The position numbers were made by a program, and so were the translations under genes. A stretch of 64,000 bases of DNA from Pogonophryne albipinna (Eukaryota; Chordata; Actinopteri; Perciformes; Artedidraconidae): the NCBI GenBank assembly GCA_028583405.1, contig CM053246.1, positions 6,293,620-6,357,619 on the forward strand. The letters are read 5' to 3'. Shown one piece after another: positions 26,512-38,700 of the stretch (within the stretch, counting starts at the first letter, position 1; each line of letters starts with the position of its first letter). Below the pieces are notes generated by a model. That model was not told the DNA's origin and made no database searches. It saw nothing but the letters and a program-made list of their open reading frames with translations.

Positions 26512-29500
26512 TGTGTTCTCTTCCAGACATTTTGTTAAAAACTCTAAAATGTCAGTGGCTAATATCGATTTTAAAAGGATTTAGATTTAGATGGCAAGTG
26601 TTATTATGTTTGTTATTCTACAAGACATTCCCATAATGCACTGCTCTGATGATTTGCAATCAAACAAGCCTTGATGTGTCTTGGTTTAAACTGGTATATT
26701 TGGCTGAAAGGTGAAGGGTTTTAGTTGTCTGGTAGTCATAACTGTTACAGCATTGTGTGACTGTTTCAATATGTAGTAAGAAAGGGGTTCACACTGAATA
26801 TTTAAAATGTAATATAGTTGACAATGCTAACCTAGTCTAAAATACTATATGTGAACTAAGATAACGGTTAAATAACGGTCAACAGTTTCCATGTAAAAAC
26901 TACAAATCTGAAATATCTGTGCTTTCCCTGATCTCTGAAGCGAAGTGTTCTTTTGTTCATTTTAGTGATGCGACAAAATATTGTTCCCAAAGTTGTCTTT
27001 TTGCTCTAAAAGGTGTGAAATGAGAGATGGCTGATTTACATTACGCTGGTCCACTTATTGAGGACACTACTTGTTATATATAATATTATAAAGACTACAT
27101 ATATTTGTATTTGGATATGTTTTATGGCTGAGGTATGTAGTCTTTTTATATTACTATATTATTACATTTGATTTATTATTCACTGCCTTATATTCCTAAT
27201 AGAAGAAGTAGTAGAAATGTCTGTGACTGATGGCAGGTGCTGGGGGTCCCGACATTACACCTTTGGGCCCCAGACCCTCAGGGGACTGAAAGCCAGAGGT
27301 TCACTAATGTGATTAGCTGCCATTGTTTTTGGCAGAATATTAATTGAAAAATGTCTTTTGGTTGGTTCTGCATTTTTTTCTCCAAATGCTGAGGTTGTTC
27401 CTTAAAAAAGAGATCTAGTTTGAATAGAAAGTGCTTACTTCCACGCTCTGACTGCAGTTATAACTAAAGGTCCAGCCTTAGAAAATAACTATTCTCTACA
27501 GTATGGCAAGTTGATTGTTTATGTCTAGATACAAATGATAGTTTGAAACATTTGAATAATAATACATTTCAAGATTTTCAACTTTTTCAACTTTTTCTGC
27601 TACGTAAAGGAATAAAGGAATTCTGATTCTGATTTAGGAATCTTGAAGGTTTCTTTCTTGTGGTTTAAGAACTTTAACCAGATGGTTTTATTAGTAATTG
27701 GAGGAGGCCAAACCTGAGCTAAACTGAGAGTTATCGGATTCAAATTCATTAGTGACATTACATTTAGTTGAAAATGTTGTCCCAAGCCACTGACGATGGG
27801 GGGGGGGGACTGTAAACAGTACGGTTCATACTTTTTATATAAAAATAAAGGGAAATAACTCTTTCTGACTGAAATCAAGAGGGAGCATTATTACTTTAAC
27901 AAAGCACACTTCAAATAGGCTTTTGCAAGATTTGCATAAAGTTTAATTGCTAATTTGCAAAGAAAAATAAATTCAGTTTTGGCAGAATCAAACAGAGCTC
28001 TCACTCAGTCACCCTGTCAGCGTTGTCTTTGGTTGCTTTGCTGTGTCTGAGCTTCATATTAATCACCCTCAACCAGAACACAATGCGTGTGGCACACACT
28101 CACATTATATCAATGACAATAACAAGGCTCACATAAAGGCTGGCCTCATACACAACCCATAATGTGCATCAGTTATGTCAACGCCTGCCAGCATGATACA
28201 CACACACACACACACATGCCTGAGGGAAGGGCTACTGAACAAACGATGTGGGGTCCGAGGTCTGAGGGCACCACATAACAGAGTCTTAAGGTGAGCCTCA
28301 GCATTATTAACATTCTTCTGATCATATGAATCACAAAGTCCACAGTAAGGTTGTGCAGGAATGTGCAGGAGTTATTAGTGCCTGTGGGTGTGTTGCACAT
28401 TTCACATTTGGACAGTGTTCAGTTGGGCTTGCCAACTGGAAAGCCTCACTCTCGTATTGCCGATGCCACCCACAGATCTTTAATGAATTCCTCTGATCCC
28501 AACTTCCATAAAGAAGACATTCGGAGGAGATTTCACAGATCAGCGTGCGTCATCGCAGCCTTTCAAGTTATTTCAACCGTGGAACATTTGAATTAGGATC
28601 TGCGGTAATTTTGAACATTTAGGGTGTGGGAGTTTAAACTGCTTCTTTATATTTGCCTAAAGCTTCCATCATGAACAGGACGTGGACCTTATCCTGTTCT
28701 TCGATTACAACGGGGGGGAAACCCTTTAAAACTGTGCCAGGAGAGGCTCTAACTAAAGTTATCTCTCCAAAACAGGAATCAGAAATGAAACAAAACAATA
28801 TTTTCCCCTGATGATCAAGGATGTTCAGATACACTGCTGTTGCAATAATTATCACACGTTCATCCAACAACAAAAGCAAGATGTCGATTCTCGTGCTGCT
28901 AATTTGTTTTGAGTTTGTGTCCGTGTTAAATGTTCCCCCTGCTTTTCTGGACATGAAGTCATTTGACACATTTGGTCACCGCCGTGTGTTGCTTCAGAGG
29001 GAATCCTGTCTTTTCATAAGATAGCAATGCTGATTATTTGTCAACATGGATTTATGTCTTGTAAAAAAACTGCCCGGTCCCCCCTGCTCTCTGTACCCTC
29101 TATACTGTTTATTGTAATTTAGAAGGCAGCTGTCATATTGAGTTTTCCCATCATGCAGTATGCACCGCGTGGCTCAGTCAGACTGAATGCAGGGTGTGAC
29201 TATCTCCCATCTTACACACACTATCTTGATTTATGGATTCAAATTAATATTTAAATTAATAGTCAAAACTGAAGGCGGTTTAAGAAACGTGTTTTTACAG
29301 AATTCATTTCATTTCATTTCAAACCTTTATTTAACCAGATTGCTCCCATTGAGATCATAGATCTCTTTTTCAAGGGAGACCTGCAGGAATGAGCCTGTGG
29401 CAGGGGGGTGCGTTCCAATAGTAACACACTGCTGACCCCTCATGGTAGGCTACAAGAGCAGAAAGCCCTAAAAACAGAAGCAAAGACAGAATTAAAGTGT

Positions 29501-31154
29501 CTGTCTGACTGTGTCATATATAAGTTGTGAAATCTTGTTTTTAGGTATTTTTAAATGTATTATTAATATTTTTCAAAGACCTTCAATAAAACCAAAACAA
29601 ACATACCAATGAACCATTTAAATATGCAGAAAACTACTTAATTACATTTTTAATTAAAATGTATTCATAATTATTTAAACAAGCACGTGTAATTTAAAGT
29701 TGCAATAGACATGTTTTTTACTTAACTTGTGGGTATACATATAATGACACTATCGGCTTTTAGATTGGTTCCCTATGCCTCCTTATACTGACTACGCAAG
29801 TCTGTCTTCTGCCATTTCCCTGATGAATAAAGGCTTGACTTTTGGCAACCATTGCGCTAACAAAACAGAAAAAGGCTAGCACTTTTGTTTTGCCACAACA
29901 TAGTGTAGCTCCATGGATGTATAAAGAAAACTCCTATGAGAGTTGATCAGTGGCGCATGGATCCCAAAAAGTTTGACTGTCAGTTGTAAAATGACCAGGG
30001 TCTTCCACATCCAAACTAACTCTAGATTCCGCAACTTTTAGCCCTGATGATAAAAGTTCTAGCAAGGGGTCGTCCTGGGAATTTGATTAATCCCTAAAAT
30101 GTATGCTTATTTACAGAGGTCTCTTTCACATGTGTATGGAAAGCAGTTTTGTTGGGCCAAATGGCATCACATGACATGCCACTATACAAAAATTGTCTTC
30201 GGCGCTCCAAGGGGCTTTGGTAGTTACCGGTAGCCATCAGTTACCGAAGAGTGTTAATGTCAGGTAGGCCTACTCTCATCCCCTTTAGCAAAATGGCGGA
30301 TAGTGGAACCACAGAAGTATCTTTGGAAAATAAAGTGCAGTGTATTCTGTGTTGATATGCTAACAGCAGCGCCAGCAATGAGGAGGAGTTGTCGGCTACT
30401 ATTTTATATTTGTGAAATGAGGATTCCACTAGCTTTAGCAGGCCTAGCTTGTGTGGTGTTACTCCATCATTATTTAAGATTTAGCATTCAGTCTTTTTTA
30501 TTTGGTATGATAGATTTCACTCGTTGTTTAAACTCATACAATTGTTTTATTATCAGAAAATAGAAACAATTAGTAAATTAGCTTAAGCTAATGCTATCTC
30601 AGCAGCTAGCCTTGGTGGCAGGAGTTCAGCCATTTTGGTTTGGTTGAAACCTGTTTCCCAGTTCTGTTTATGTAAATGTTTCATGCTGTTCCTAAATCCC
30701 AAATAACACATTATTTTATAAAATACATTTGTATAAGATAAGATGTCAAAAAGACCAAATATGAACTGTGTTTAGGTTTTGTACAGCAGCACAAATGGAT
30801 GGCATTCAGATCCAGATGCAACATGCTAGTGTTATGACAAGAAGAACATTTATAATGGAATTGAAAAGTGTCACGAGGCTCAGACATGGCAGCAGTGTCA
30901 GGGCAGTGATGGTGTAACACTTCTTCATGAGTCTCTCCAAAGAGAGCAATTTAAATCACTGACAGCATCCGTCCTGTACAGCTCTTAAAATAGGATCAGA
31001 TCAATGTTTTCATTATCAAGCATCATTCATTTTTAATTATTAAAGGACCAAATCAACTCAACAGAACCTGACAAGAACATGTGAAGTACCACAATCATAC
31101 ATTGACAGTAAAGTAGGAACTTGTGAAAAGTTTTAATTTGAACTGTGTCGTGTG
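26512..31154. other. Intergenic between pbx1 and med8, no gene
   Basis: AT-rich throughout. Recognisable pieces are a LINE-type 3' tail ending GGAATTCTGATTCTGATT near 27610-27636, a short (CA)n at about 28197-28216, and a LINE-derived piece at 29318-29400 (AACCTTTATTTAACCAGAT to CAAGGGAGACCTG). I found no splice-flanked coding sequence. Confidence 0.45.
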
Positions 31155-31620
31155 CAGTGGTGGAATGTGGTAAAGTGTATTTACTTAAGTACTGTACTTA
31201 ACTACAATGTTGCGATACTTGCGCTTTATGAGGATTCTCACTTAATGCTATACTTTATACTTCATACTCAATTACTTTTTACTCAAATACATTTATCTGA
31301 GAACTTTAGTTACTTTACAAATTCAGATTTTTAGCTAACACAATACATCGAACAATGAATAAACATTTCCATATTATCAAAGGTTAACACATCCAGCAGC
31401 AATTGTTTAAGTAATTAAAAATAACTCTATCTTTAACAGCTGTGATGAACACATCAATAATCATAATCCAGTAATTGAATATATGATTCTGGAATTAGCC
31501 AATAAATGAGTACTTTCACTTTTGGTACCTATATTGTTATGCCAATGTAGGATATTAAATGGAGGACTACTACTATTACTTGTAACTGAGTATTAAAAAG
31601 TATTAAAAAGAAATGCAAAA
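31155..31620. mobile_element. MITE fragment, CAGTGGTGGAA family
   Basis: Starts CAGTGGTGGAATGTGG, then TTTACTTAAGTACTGTACTT, the signature of an abundant fish MITE. Related copies are at 34250-34928 and 38440-39509. The right terminus is degraded. Confidence 0.6.
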
Positions 31621-32544
31621 ACTGCTGGACATTTACATTTGTGGGTGATAGTTTGGCAGTAAACTCAGTTCAACCTTTGTGTTTGTGAGCTTTGCAGCAT
31701 GTTGCCTGTTGGGTCTTTGTTTATGAGCTAGGACACAGTAAGTGTGACCTTGTACAGCTTTGAGCTGTCTCAGCAGAGCGTCTGACACAGCGAGACGGCT
31801 GCCTGTTTGGGGACAGAGGGTGTATGTAGGTCAGCCATGGGCCGCACGCTGTGACAGCAGCACGGTCACTGTGCTGGGCAGCAGGACAGGGATCGGAGTG
31901 GACAGAGAGAGCCGGCGTGGAGAGAGGGGCCCCCTCACACGTCAGCACCGATACTTCCTCATTTGGCCCCTTAAACACTTTGACATTATCAGGCCACACA
32001 GAGCTACGTCCACCCTCATTACTCTCACCTTTGGTACTACTGCAAAATGGGCAAAGAGCAGCTAGAGAAGAAGAAATACCGAGCAGACATCAGATCATGG
32101 TGAGTGTCTGAAAGGTTGGGATGGTCATTTGATGGGTGGGAGTCCTGTCCATGTCAACACATAACACTGGTGATGTTCAATTACCACAATGTTACAGGTC
32201 TGACAATACAGAGCTGTGTCAACACTGCCTGATTGTAATAATAAGAAACAGGCAACGCAATTAACTTGTTTAGATTTTAAAATGGCAAGAATTAATTGAA
32301 AAATGAGCAGAAACATTACTCTCTTGAAGTGCACATACAAACAGAATAAATAATGAATTATCTATGTGTATTCATCACACAGCCAATTAGTTCTTATATA
32401 ATTAATAACATATTTGATTGAAAAGAGAACATTTCCAACACAAGCTATTATAGTCCATACATGATGACACACTGCCCTCTAGTGGCTCAAACGCTGTGGC
32501 TCAGATAATGTATCAACAATGAACCATAAAAGGTCACTAATATT
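31621..32544. other. Intergenic, one possible splice-flanked short frame
   Basis: Bases 31740-32040 are GC-richer. At 32047-32100 a plus-strand frame MGKEQLEKKKYRADIRS ends against a good donor (ATG/GTGAGT), but I recognise no family and no partner exon. I do not call it a gene. Confidence 0.25.
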
Positions 32545-32707
32545 ATCATTTTATTTTTGGAAAACGTTTAAAGAAACAGCTTTAGTGAGAACAAAAAATT
32601 ACTTTTGCAGGAAAATATACAAGGATACAGGTTTAGTTTTACAAATGTCATTGCTGTAGGTGTGTTTCTGAAATGTAACACGTCTGGTGAACTTGTAATT
32701 TATGAGA
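32545..32707 (-). other. med8: med8 3' untranslated region
   Basis: Short 3' UTR following the med8 stop on the minus strand. The complement of TTTATT at about 32549-32554 gives an AATAAA poly(A) signal. Confidence 0.6.
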
Positions 32708-32778
32708 TCATCGGTTGTAGGGATGCATCGACCCGGATGCAGATTTGATGTTTGTCTTGATGCTGCTTGGTATTTTTC
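32708..32778 (-). CDS. med8: med8 last coding exon (exon 7)
   Basis: Acceptor TTTCTCAG on the minus strand at 32779-32780. It completes a split Gly and encodes [14 protein letters not shown] then GSMHPYNR and TGA. It lacks an open frame long enough to stand out and was found by the conserved MED8 C-terminus. Confidence 0.92.
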
Positions 32779-35700
32779 CTGAGAAAGAAAAGAAAGGGAG
32801 AGAATAAATAATATGCAACAACTTCAAATTAGACTAATTTGGGGGCGACTGTGGCTGCGAGGGAGTGCGGTCGTCTTTCAACCAGAAGGTTGTGGGTTCG
32901 ATCCCAGCCCGTGCAGCCAACATGTCGATGTATCCTTGGTCAAGATACTTAACCCTGAGTTGCTTCCGATGGCCATCGGTGTGTGAATGTTAGGTCCTAG
33001 AGTAAGGTGCTCTGTATGAATGGATGAATGACATTTAGTATGTAAAGCGCTTTGAGGGGTCGTAAAGACTGGATAAAGCGCTATATAAGTACAGTCCATT
33101 TACCATTTGGAACGTATCCACTTTTTCTGCAGTTAAGTAAAGAGTACCCTTGAAATATTCGGTTATTTTGAGATAAATGTGTACAGCATCACCACTTTAT
33201 ACAGATCGTTACATAAACATTAACCCTGACTAAATCAAATATTTGGGGGCCTAACATCATTATGAGTGTGCTGAACAGTGAGACAGGAGAATACTAACCC
33301 AGCTCTCCAGGCCTCCTACCTGGCTGCCCCTGCTGCTGAGGGGCCACGGGGCCTCCCATACCTGCCTGCTGGCCAGAACCGCCCCCGATGGTGACCTGCT
33401 GTAAGGTGGGACCTCCACTCATCATGGGCCCTTGTCCTGGGTGTCCAGGGGCCACTGGGCCTGGGGGCCTACATTTAGAGAGCCCCTTCCCAAACGCCAC
33501 CGCTCCAACCAGTGCGTTGGTGTCCGCGGGGTTAAAGGACGGCTTGCTCTGACGGATTGCTGGGAAAACCACATATTGAGTGTCAACACGTTTAAGTGTA
33601 TAAATACATTTGAGATGATGAGCCGGACATTGAGAGTGAAACACACCGGCACTCTCTGAATCTCTGTCGTCACGGGGATTGTTGAGCTTCTCTAGCAGAT
33701 TGGAACACAGTTTGTTCAACGTCTGGATCTGTTTCTGTTGAGAAGAATATCATCAGGGGGGGTTTACAAATGGAAAAAACTCTCGGCAGTAAGCAGTGTT
33801 TAGCAAATGAATTCATACTTGTAAGAGCCAACTCAAGACCCACTTTTTTGTCTTTTCATTTCATTGTATTCATTCTTATTTTATTCTTCAGGGTTCTTAC
33901 ACCTTTTCCAAAGTCAAATTCAAGCACTTTTCAAGCATTTTCAAGGTGCATTTTCCAGCTTTTCAAGCATCTTACCGCTGTTGTAAATTACATATTTATA
34001 TACACATACTTATACTCAAATGATTATTTCCCTACCTCACATTAAATCAGATGTTCTTTATGCTATAAACAACCAAATGTGTGTTTCGTGATAGCATTCT
34101 ACACGAGGATGAACAATTAAAGAAAAGAAAACTAGGTTTAATATTTCAAAATGAGTGATCTGTACGTAGACTGGGCCTCCCATATAACCTGTCTGAGCCA
34201 GATATAAAACAATCAGCCAAATAACTTTTCAATACATTATTGATTACTATTGTTGAGGTACTTTTAGGTTGGCAGTGAACATAAGTCAGAGGTACATGTT
34301 GTACTTTTCCTCCACTACATGTATTTAATACCTTTAGTTACTTTACAGATGTGAATGAATGATGTGAAATATAATCAAGTGTTGAATCAGACTTTAGTTC
34401 CACCTGGAGTAAATCCACCAGCTACCCTGCAGTATACAAAGTCATTCAAACTAGCTGCACCTTCACCAGCTTTGAGAACACTTTCATGATCAATCATTAT
34501 AAAACATATCATATCTATTATTCTGAAATGGACCAATCTGCACAACGACTACTTTTACTGTCGCTACTTTCACTATATTTTGATGAGAATACTTTTCTAC
34601 TTTCACTTGAGGAACATTTTGAATGCAGGACTTTTACTGTAACAGAGTATTCCTACACTCTGGTACTTTTACTCAAGTACTAGATCTGAGTACTTCTACT
34701 TTTACTCAAGTACAAGATCTGAGTACTTCTACTTTTACTCAAGTACAAGATCTGAGTACTTATCATTTCACTACAAGATCTGAGTACTTCTACTTTTACT
34801 CAAGTACAAGATCTGAGTACTTCTACTTTTACTCAAGTACAACATCTGAGTACTTATCATTTCACTACAAGATCTGAGTACTTGTACTTTTACTCAAGTA
34901 CAATATCTGAGTACTTATTCCACCTCTGATAGTGTATTAGTCTGAATTGTAGCCACAAAATCACACAGAGCTGCATAAAAATAGACTCACAATGGTAACA
35001 AGTGGAAAATAATATTTACAAATGTGTACAATGATTTGTAGGTAATGTTGACTCCTCAAGACACCTGACTTCTACATCTTCAAAGGAAGACTGTGTTCAT
35101 TCTACAATTACATGGGATTAAAGCAAAATGTAGTTTTACTTGTATAATACTTCAATTTTATATAAAAGACAGTTTGTTTTCATCTGTTTTCAAATAAACA
35201 AAGTATTGGCTTTCAGAATATTAAACTTGTTTCGGCAAATTCAGATGATAAATACAACTGTGAAGCTTCGGCATAATTACAAGCAGAGAACGGACTAATG
35301 TAACATCACAGCAAGCATAACAACAGCCGGTGTTTCTTGTGAGTGTTTCCCCGGTACACAAACGCAAAAATACACACACACACTCGCGAGCTTCTCCCTA
35401 GACCAGTAATACGAACGAAAATGTGTCTTGGGGTCAATGTGACTGATTTCGATAGATCAAGTCACATTTGGTTTAGGCACGAAACATACTACCAGTAGAA
35501 ATACATTGCTTTCAAAATCGCTCCTGTGTCGAATTAATAGATTATATTTCGTGACTATAACACGAAATGCCGTGAGTGCTTCATCCTCTGAACACCACAC
35601 GATGGCGACTGTAGCGCACATAACATAGGTACGCTCCTCTGAAATGATTAGGCGCATTCACACCGCAGTACTTTTCCCACAAAGGTTCATGAGAACTCTT

Positions 35701-38700
35701 TAGTTCTCATGAACTAAGTACAGATCACGTTCACACCGGAATAAGTCCCTGGGGGAGGATTAGGCAAATGAAGCCGCTGACGTCACTTCTTCTTCTTCTG
35801 CTTTGGGTTTACTGGCAGGCCGCAAACAACTTCACGGCGTATACTGCCGCCCAAAGTCCCCGGCCGGAAGTCCCCGGAATTGGGGACTGGCTTCAGTAGA
35901 AGCTGCTGGGACTCCCAGCAGCTTCTACTGAAGCCTTCTGAATAAATCGCCAGAATGCCGACACCTCCTCATCTCCACCGCTCCCATGTTTTATTTTGTG
36001 TTGCCATAAGTTAGTCTCTCTGCGTTTCTGCGCTGGGCTAATGCTAATGCTAATAATGAGGATAATAAAATGGCGGCTTCACAAAACTTTTTGGGAGTTT
36101 TACGGGGCGTGGTTTGCATTCCGCCCAGCCAATCAGAAATAGGAACCTTTTTCTCCCACGAAAGTCCCTGCTCTCTAGCAGGGACGGAAAAGGGGGTGAA
36201 AAGGTTCTCATTAACTAATTTTAGTACCGGCTCTTTTTGGTGTGAACGCGACAAAAGAGTTCTCATGAACCTTTGTGGGAAAAGTACTGCGGTGTGAATG
36301 CGCCAAATGTCCCCTGCAATTATTATTATCCGTCATCGAGTTCGCTATTCAGCTTGCTAACGTTAGCTTAAACAAACGTAATATGCAACGTTAGCCTAAT
36401 CTAAAATGCTCTACTACGGCGTACCTTTCATGTGGCTCGTCAGCGCAGACTCTCCCATCGTTATTTGTTGAAAACTTTGCAGGAGGCTACTCGTGGGCTT
36501 GACCCTCGTCTTAGCCATGCCTTGTATTTGTCTTCTGCTAGCCAACGCTCGTTGAAACTGCAACCTCCTGGCATATTGTCATCTATCACTCATCAGAATG
36601 CCCAGGTCACACGTAACACAAACACTTGCAGGTCACACGCATAGCGCGGGAAGGACGGAGCTGTTTTATGTAAAAGCGAAGCAATTAAGCGCGCTCCGAC
36701 TTCTTTATATTTCTTTTAATCTAAAAAGCGAAGTAAAGCATTCACAATTTCAAGCACTTTATCCCAAATTCAAGCACCATTCCCAAAATTCAAGCACTTT
36801 TCAAACCTTGAAAACACCTCGTACAATTTCAAGCATTTTCAAGGATTTCCAGCACCCGTACGAACCCTGATTCTTATGTTATACTGTCCTGTGTTGGTAT
36901 TACATGTTATTATTTATGGGACTTGGCTTTGGAACTGGAGGCTGGCCGTTTCAAGTCCCCTAACAGACCAAATAAGGGAGTGTGGACTGGTACTTGGAAA
37001 GGTCCCAGTTCACATCCTGGGCGCTGACGCAGTGCCATTGAGCAAGGCACCGCACCCCCCCGCATTGCTCCCTGGGCGCTGTCAAATTGCCGCCCACTGC
37101 TCCTAGTACTAGGATGGATTCAATGGAGAGGTCAAATGTGTGTGTGCGGTGTACATCTACATGTATGTGAAAAATACAAACGTTTTCATTCCTCTGTTTC
37201 TAATAGGAAAATATATGTTAAGTAGTTTGTTACCTGGGAAAGGGGGGTAGGTATTGTTATCATTTTTGTTTATGTCTTAGGTTTGTGAAGCACTTTGTGT
37301 TACCTTTGTGTATGAAAAGTGCTATTTAAATAAAGTTTGAAATGATTTAAAAGTTCAACATGTTAGTTGAGTTTCACCATTTTAGATTCTAACTTTTAAA
37401 AGTTTTTCTACGTAATTAATTAAAGATATTCGACGCCTACATTAACATATTTGAAACTTCCTTTCATGGAACATTTAAAATAAATAATGTTCATAATGAA
37501 ACATTGACTATTCCATAACTACATTGTCCCCAAAGAGTCACCATGTTACTGAACCATCTTGTTGTTATTGAGGTTGTTTCTCCAAAACCTATTTTGGACT
37601 TGCAGCAGTTGTAAATGCAGTTGACTTCACGCACACTCATCAGCTGAAAGCAGCCAGTTTCAACCAGTCAATTGGTGTTTTCTTATATTTAAGTCCAGCA
37701 AACTGCTTGGTATTTCTGAATATGAGTAGGGCAGCATCCATGTGAGCACCATCTGACCTGTGCCACCTCCGGGCCAATCCGTGCTGCCTCCACACTCAGC
37801 TGTTTCTCCTGCTCCTCCACCTCTGGATCAGGCTTAGTCCGCAGGTAGTCTGGAACAATCTCATGGCTGAACACCGGGACACGCTGCTCAGTGAGTTTCT
37901 GTGGGGGGAACAAGCAGAGCCAGAAACAGACAGGTCAGAGAGATGTCTTCAAAATCACATCAGAGGAGCAGAATGCAGACAGCGGCTTTGAAACTCACCG
38001 CTAAATCCTCATCCCGGTCTGGAGACAGGAGCAGAGGGATTATGACTTGGTTGCGAAAGGACGGCGTCTTCTCGTTCTTGAGCAGTTTGTTGATGGTGTT
38101 CAGCTGACCAGAGAGCAGAGCGAAGTTGTCCAGAACCGACGGCCTGAATGACACAAACACACATTATCACCTCATGTCAGAGGGAAACGGATTTCCAAAC
38201 AATTTGATGACAAAAAAAATCACATGAGAAATTAGGAGATGTTTCATTGCATTGATTTTACGCAGTAGAACATGTCCATCCACTCACCAGGCAGTGCTTA
38301 CATATTTATTTGAGAAGATTTAATTAGTTAGGACAATCCACAAAAAAATATAATTAGATGTTGTTTCTTTTGAGAGAATTTAATTCAATCTTTACTAGAG
38401 ATTTCGACCAGAGAGAGGGATTGGTCACTCAGAAATGCCGAGGTGGAAGAAGTACTAGATTTGTTACTTAAGTAAAAGTAGAAATACTACATTTTAAAAG
38501 TACTTTGTTACAAGTAAAAGTCCTGCATTCAAAATCTTACTTAAAATGGACCTATCATGCTATATTGGAAATATATATTGCAGGGCCATACCTATACAAA
38601 ACATGTCTGTGAAGTTCTTTGCTTAAAATACCAAACAGATCACCCATTGTAGCCATGTCTCATACTGCTCAAAGCCCTCTTTTGAAGCCCTGTTATAGAA

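Larger units (their letters stand above)
33889..36869. mobile_element. hAT-like element with CAGGGTTC ends, in med8 intron 4
   Basis: Inverted ends: left CAGGGTTCTTACACC with TTCAAGCACTTTTCAAGC, right reverse complement CAGGGTTCGTACGGGTG with TTGAAAATGCTTGAAA. ATTCTT is repeated at both outer flanks. Inside are a second MITE copy with a tandem array (34250-34928) and a palindromic element (35651-36304), so it is a multiple nest. No transposase frame remains. Confidence 0.65.

Noticed and set aside
34623..34877. Protein-like 11-residue repeat [11 protein letters not shown]
   Set aside because: The 33-bp tandem array has a length divisible by three, so any frame repeats; the DNA repeat explains it.
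34675..34920. Possible CRISPR-like array
   Set aside because: Units are contiguous tandem repeats without unique spacers, in vertebrate DNA.
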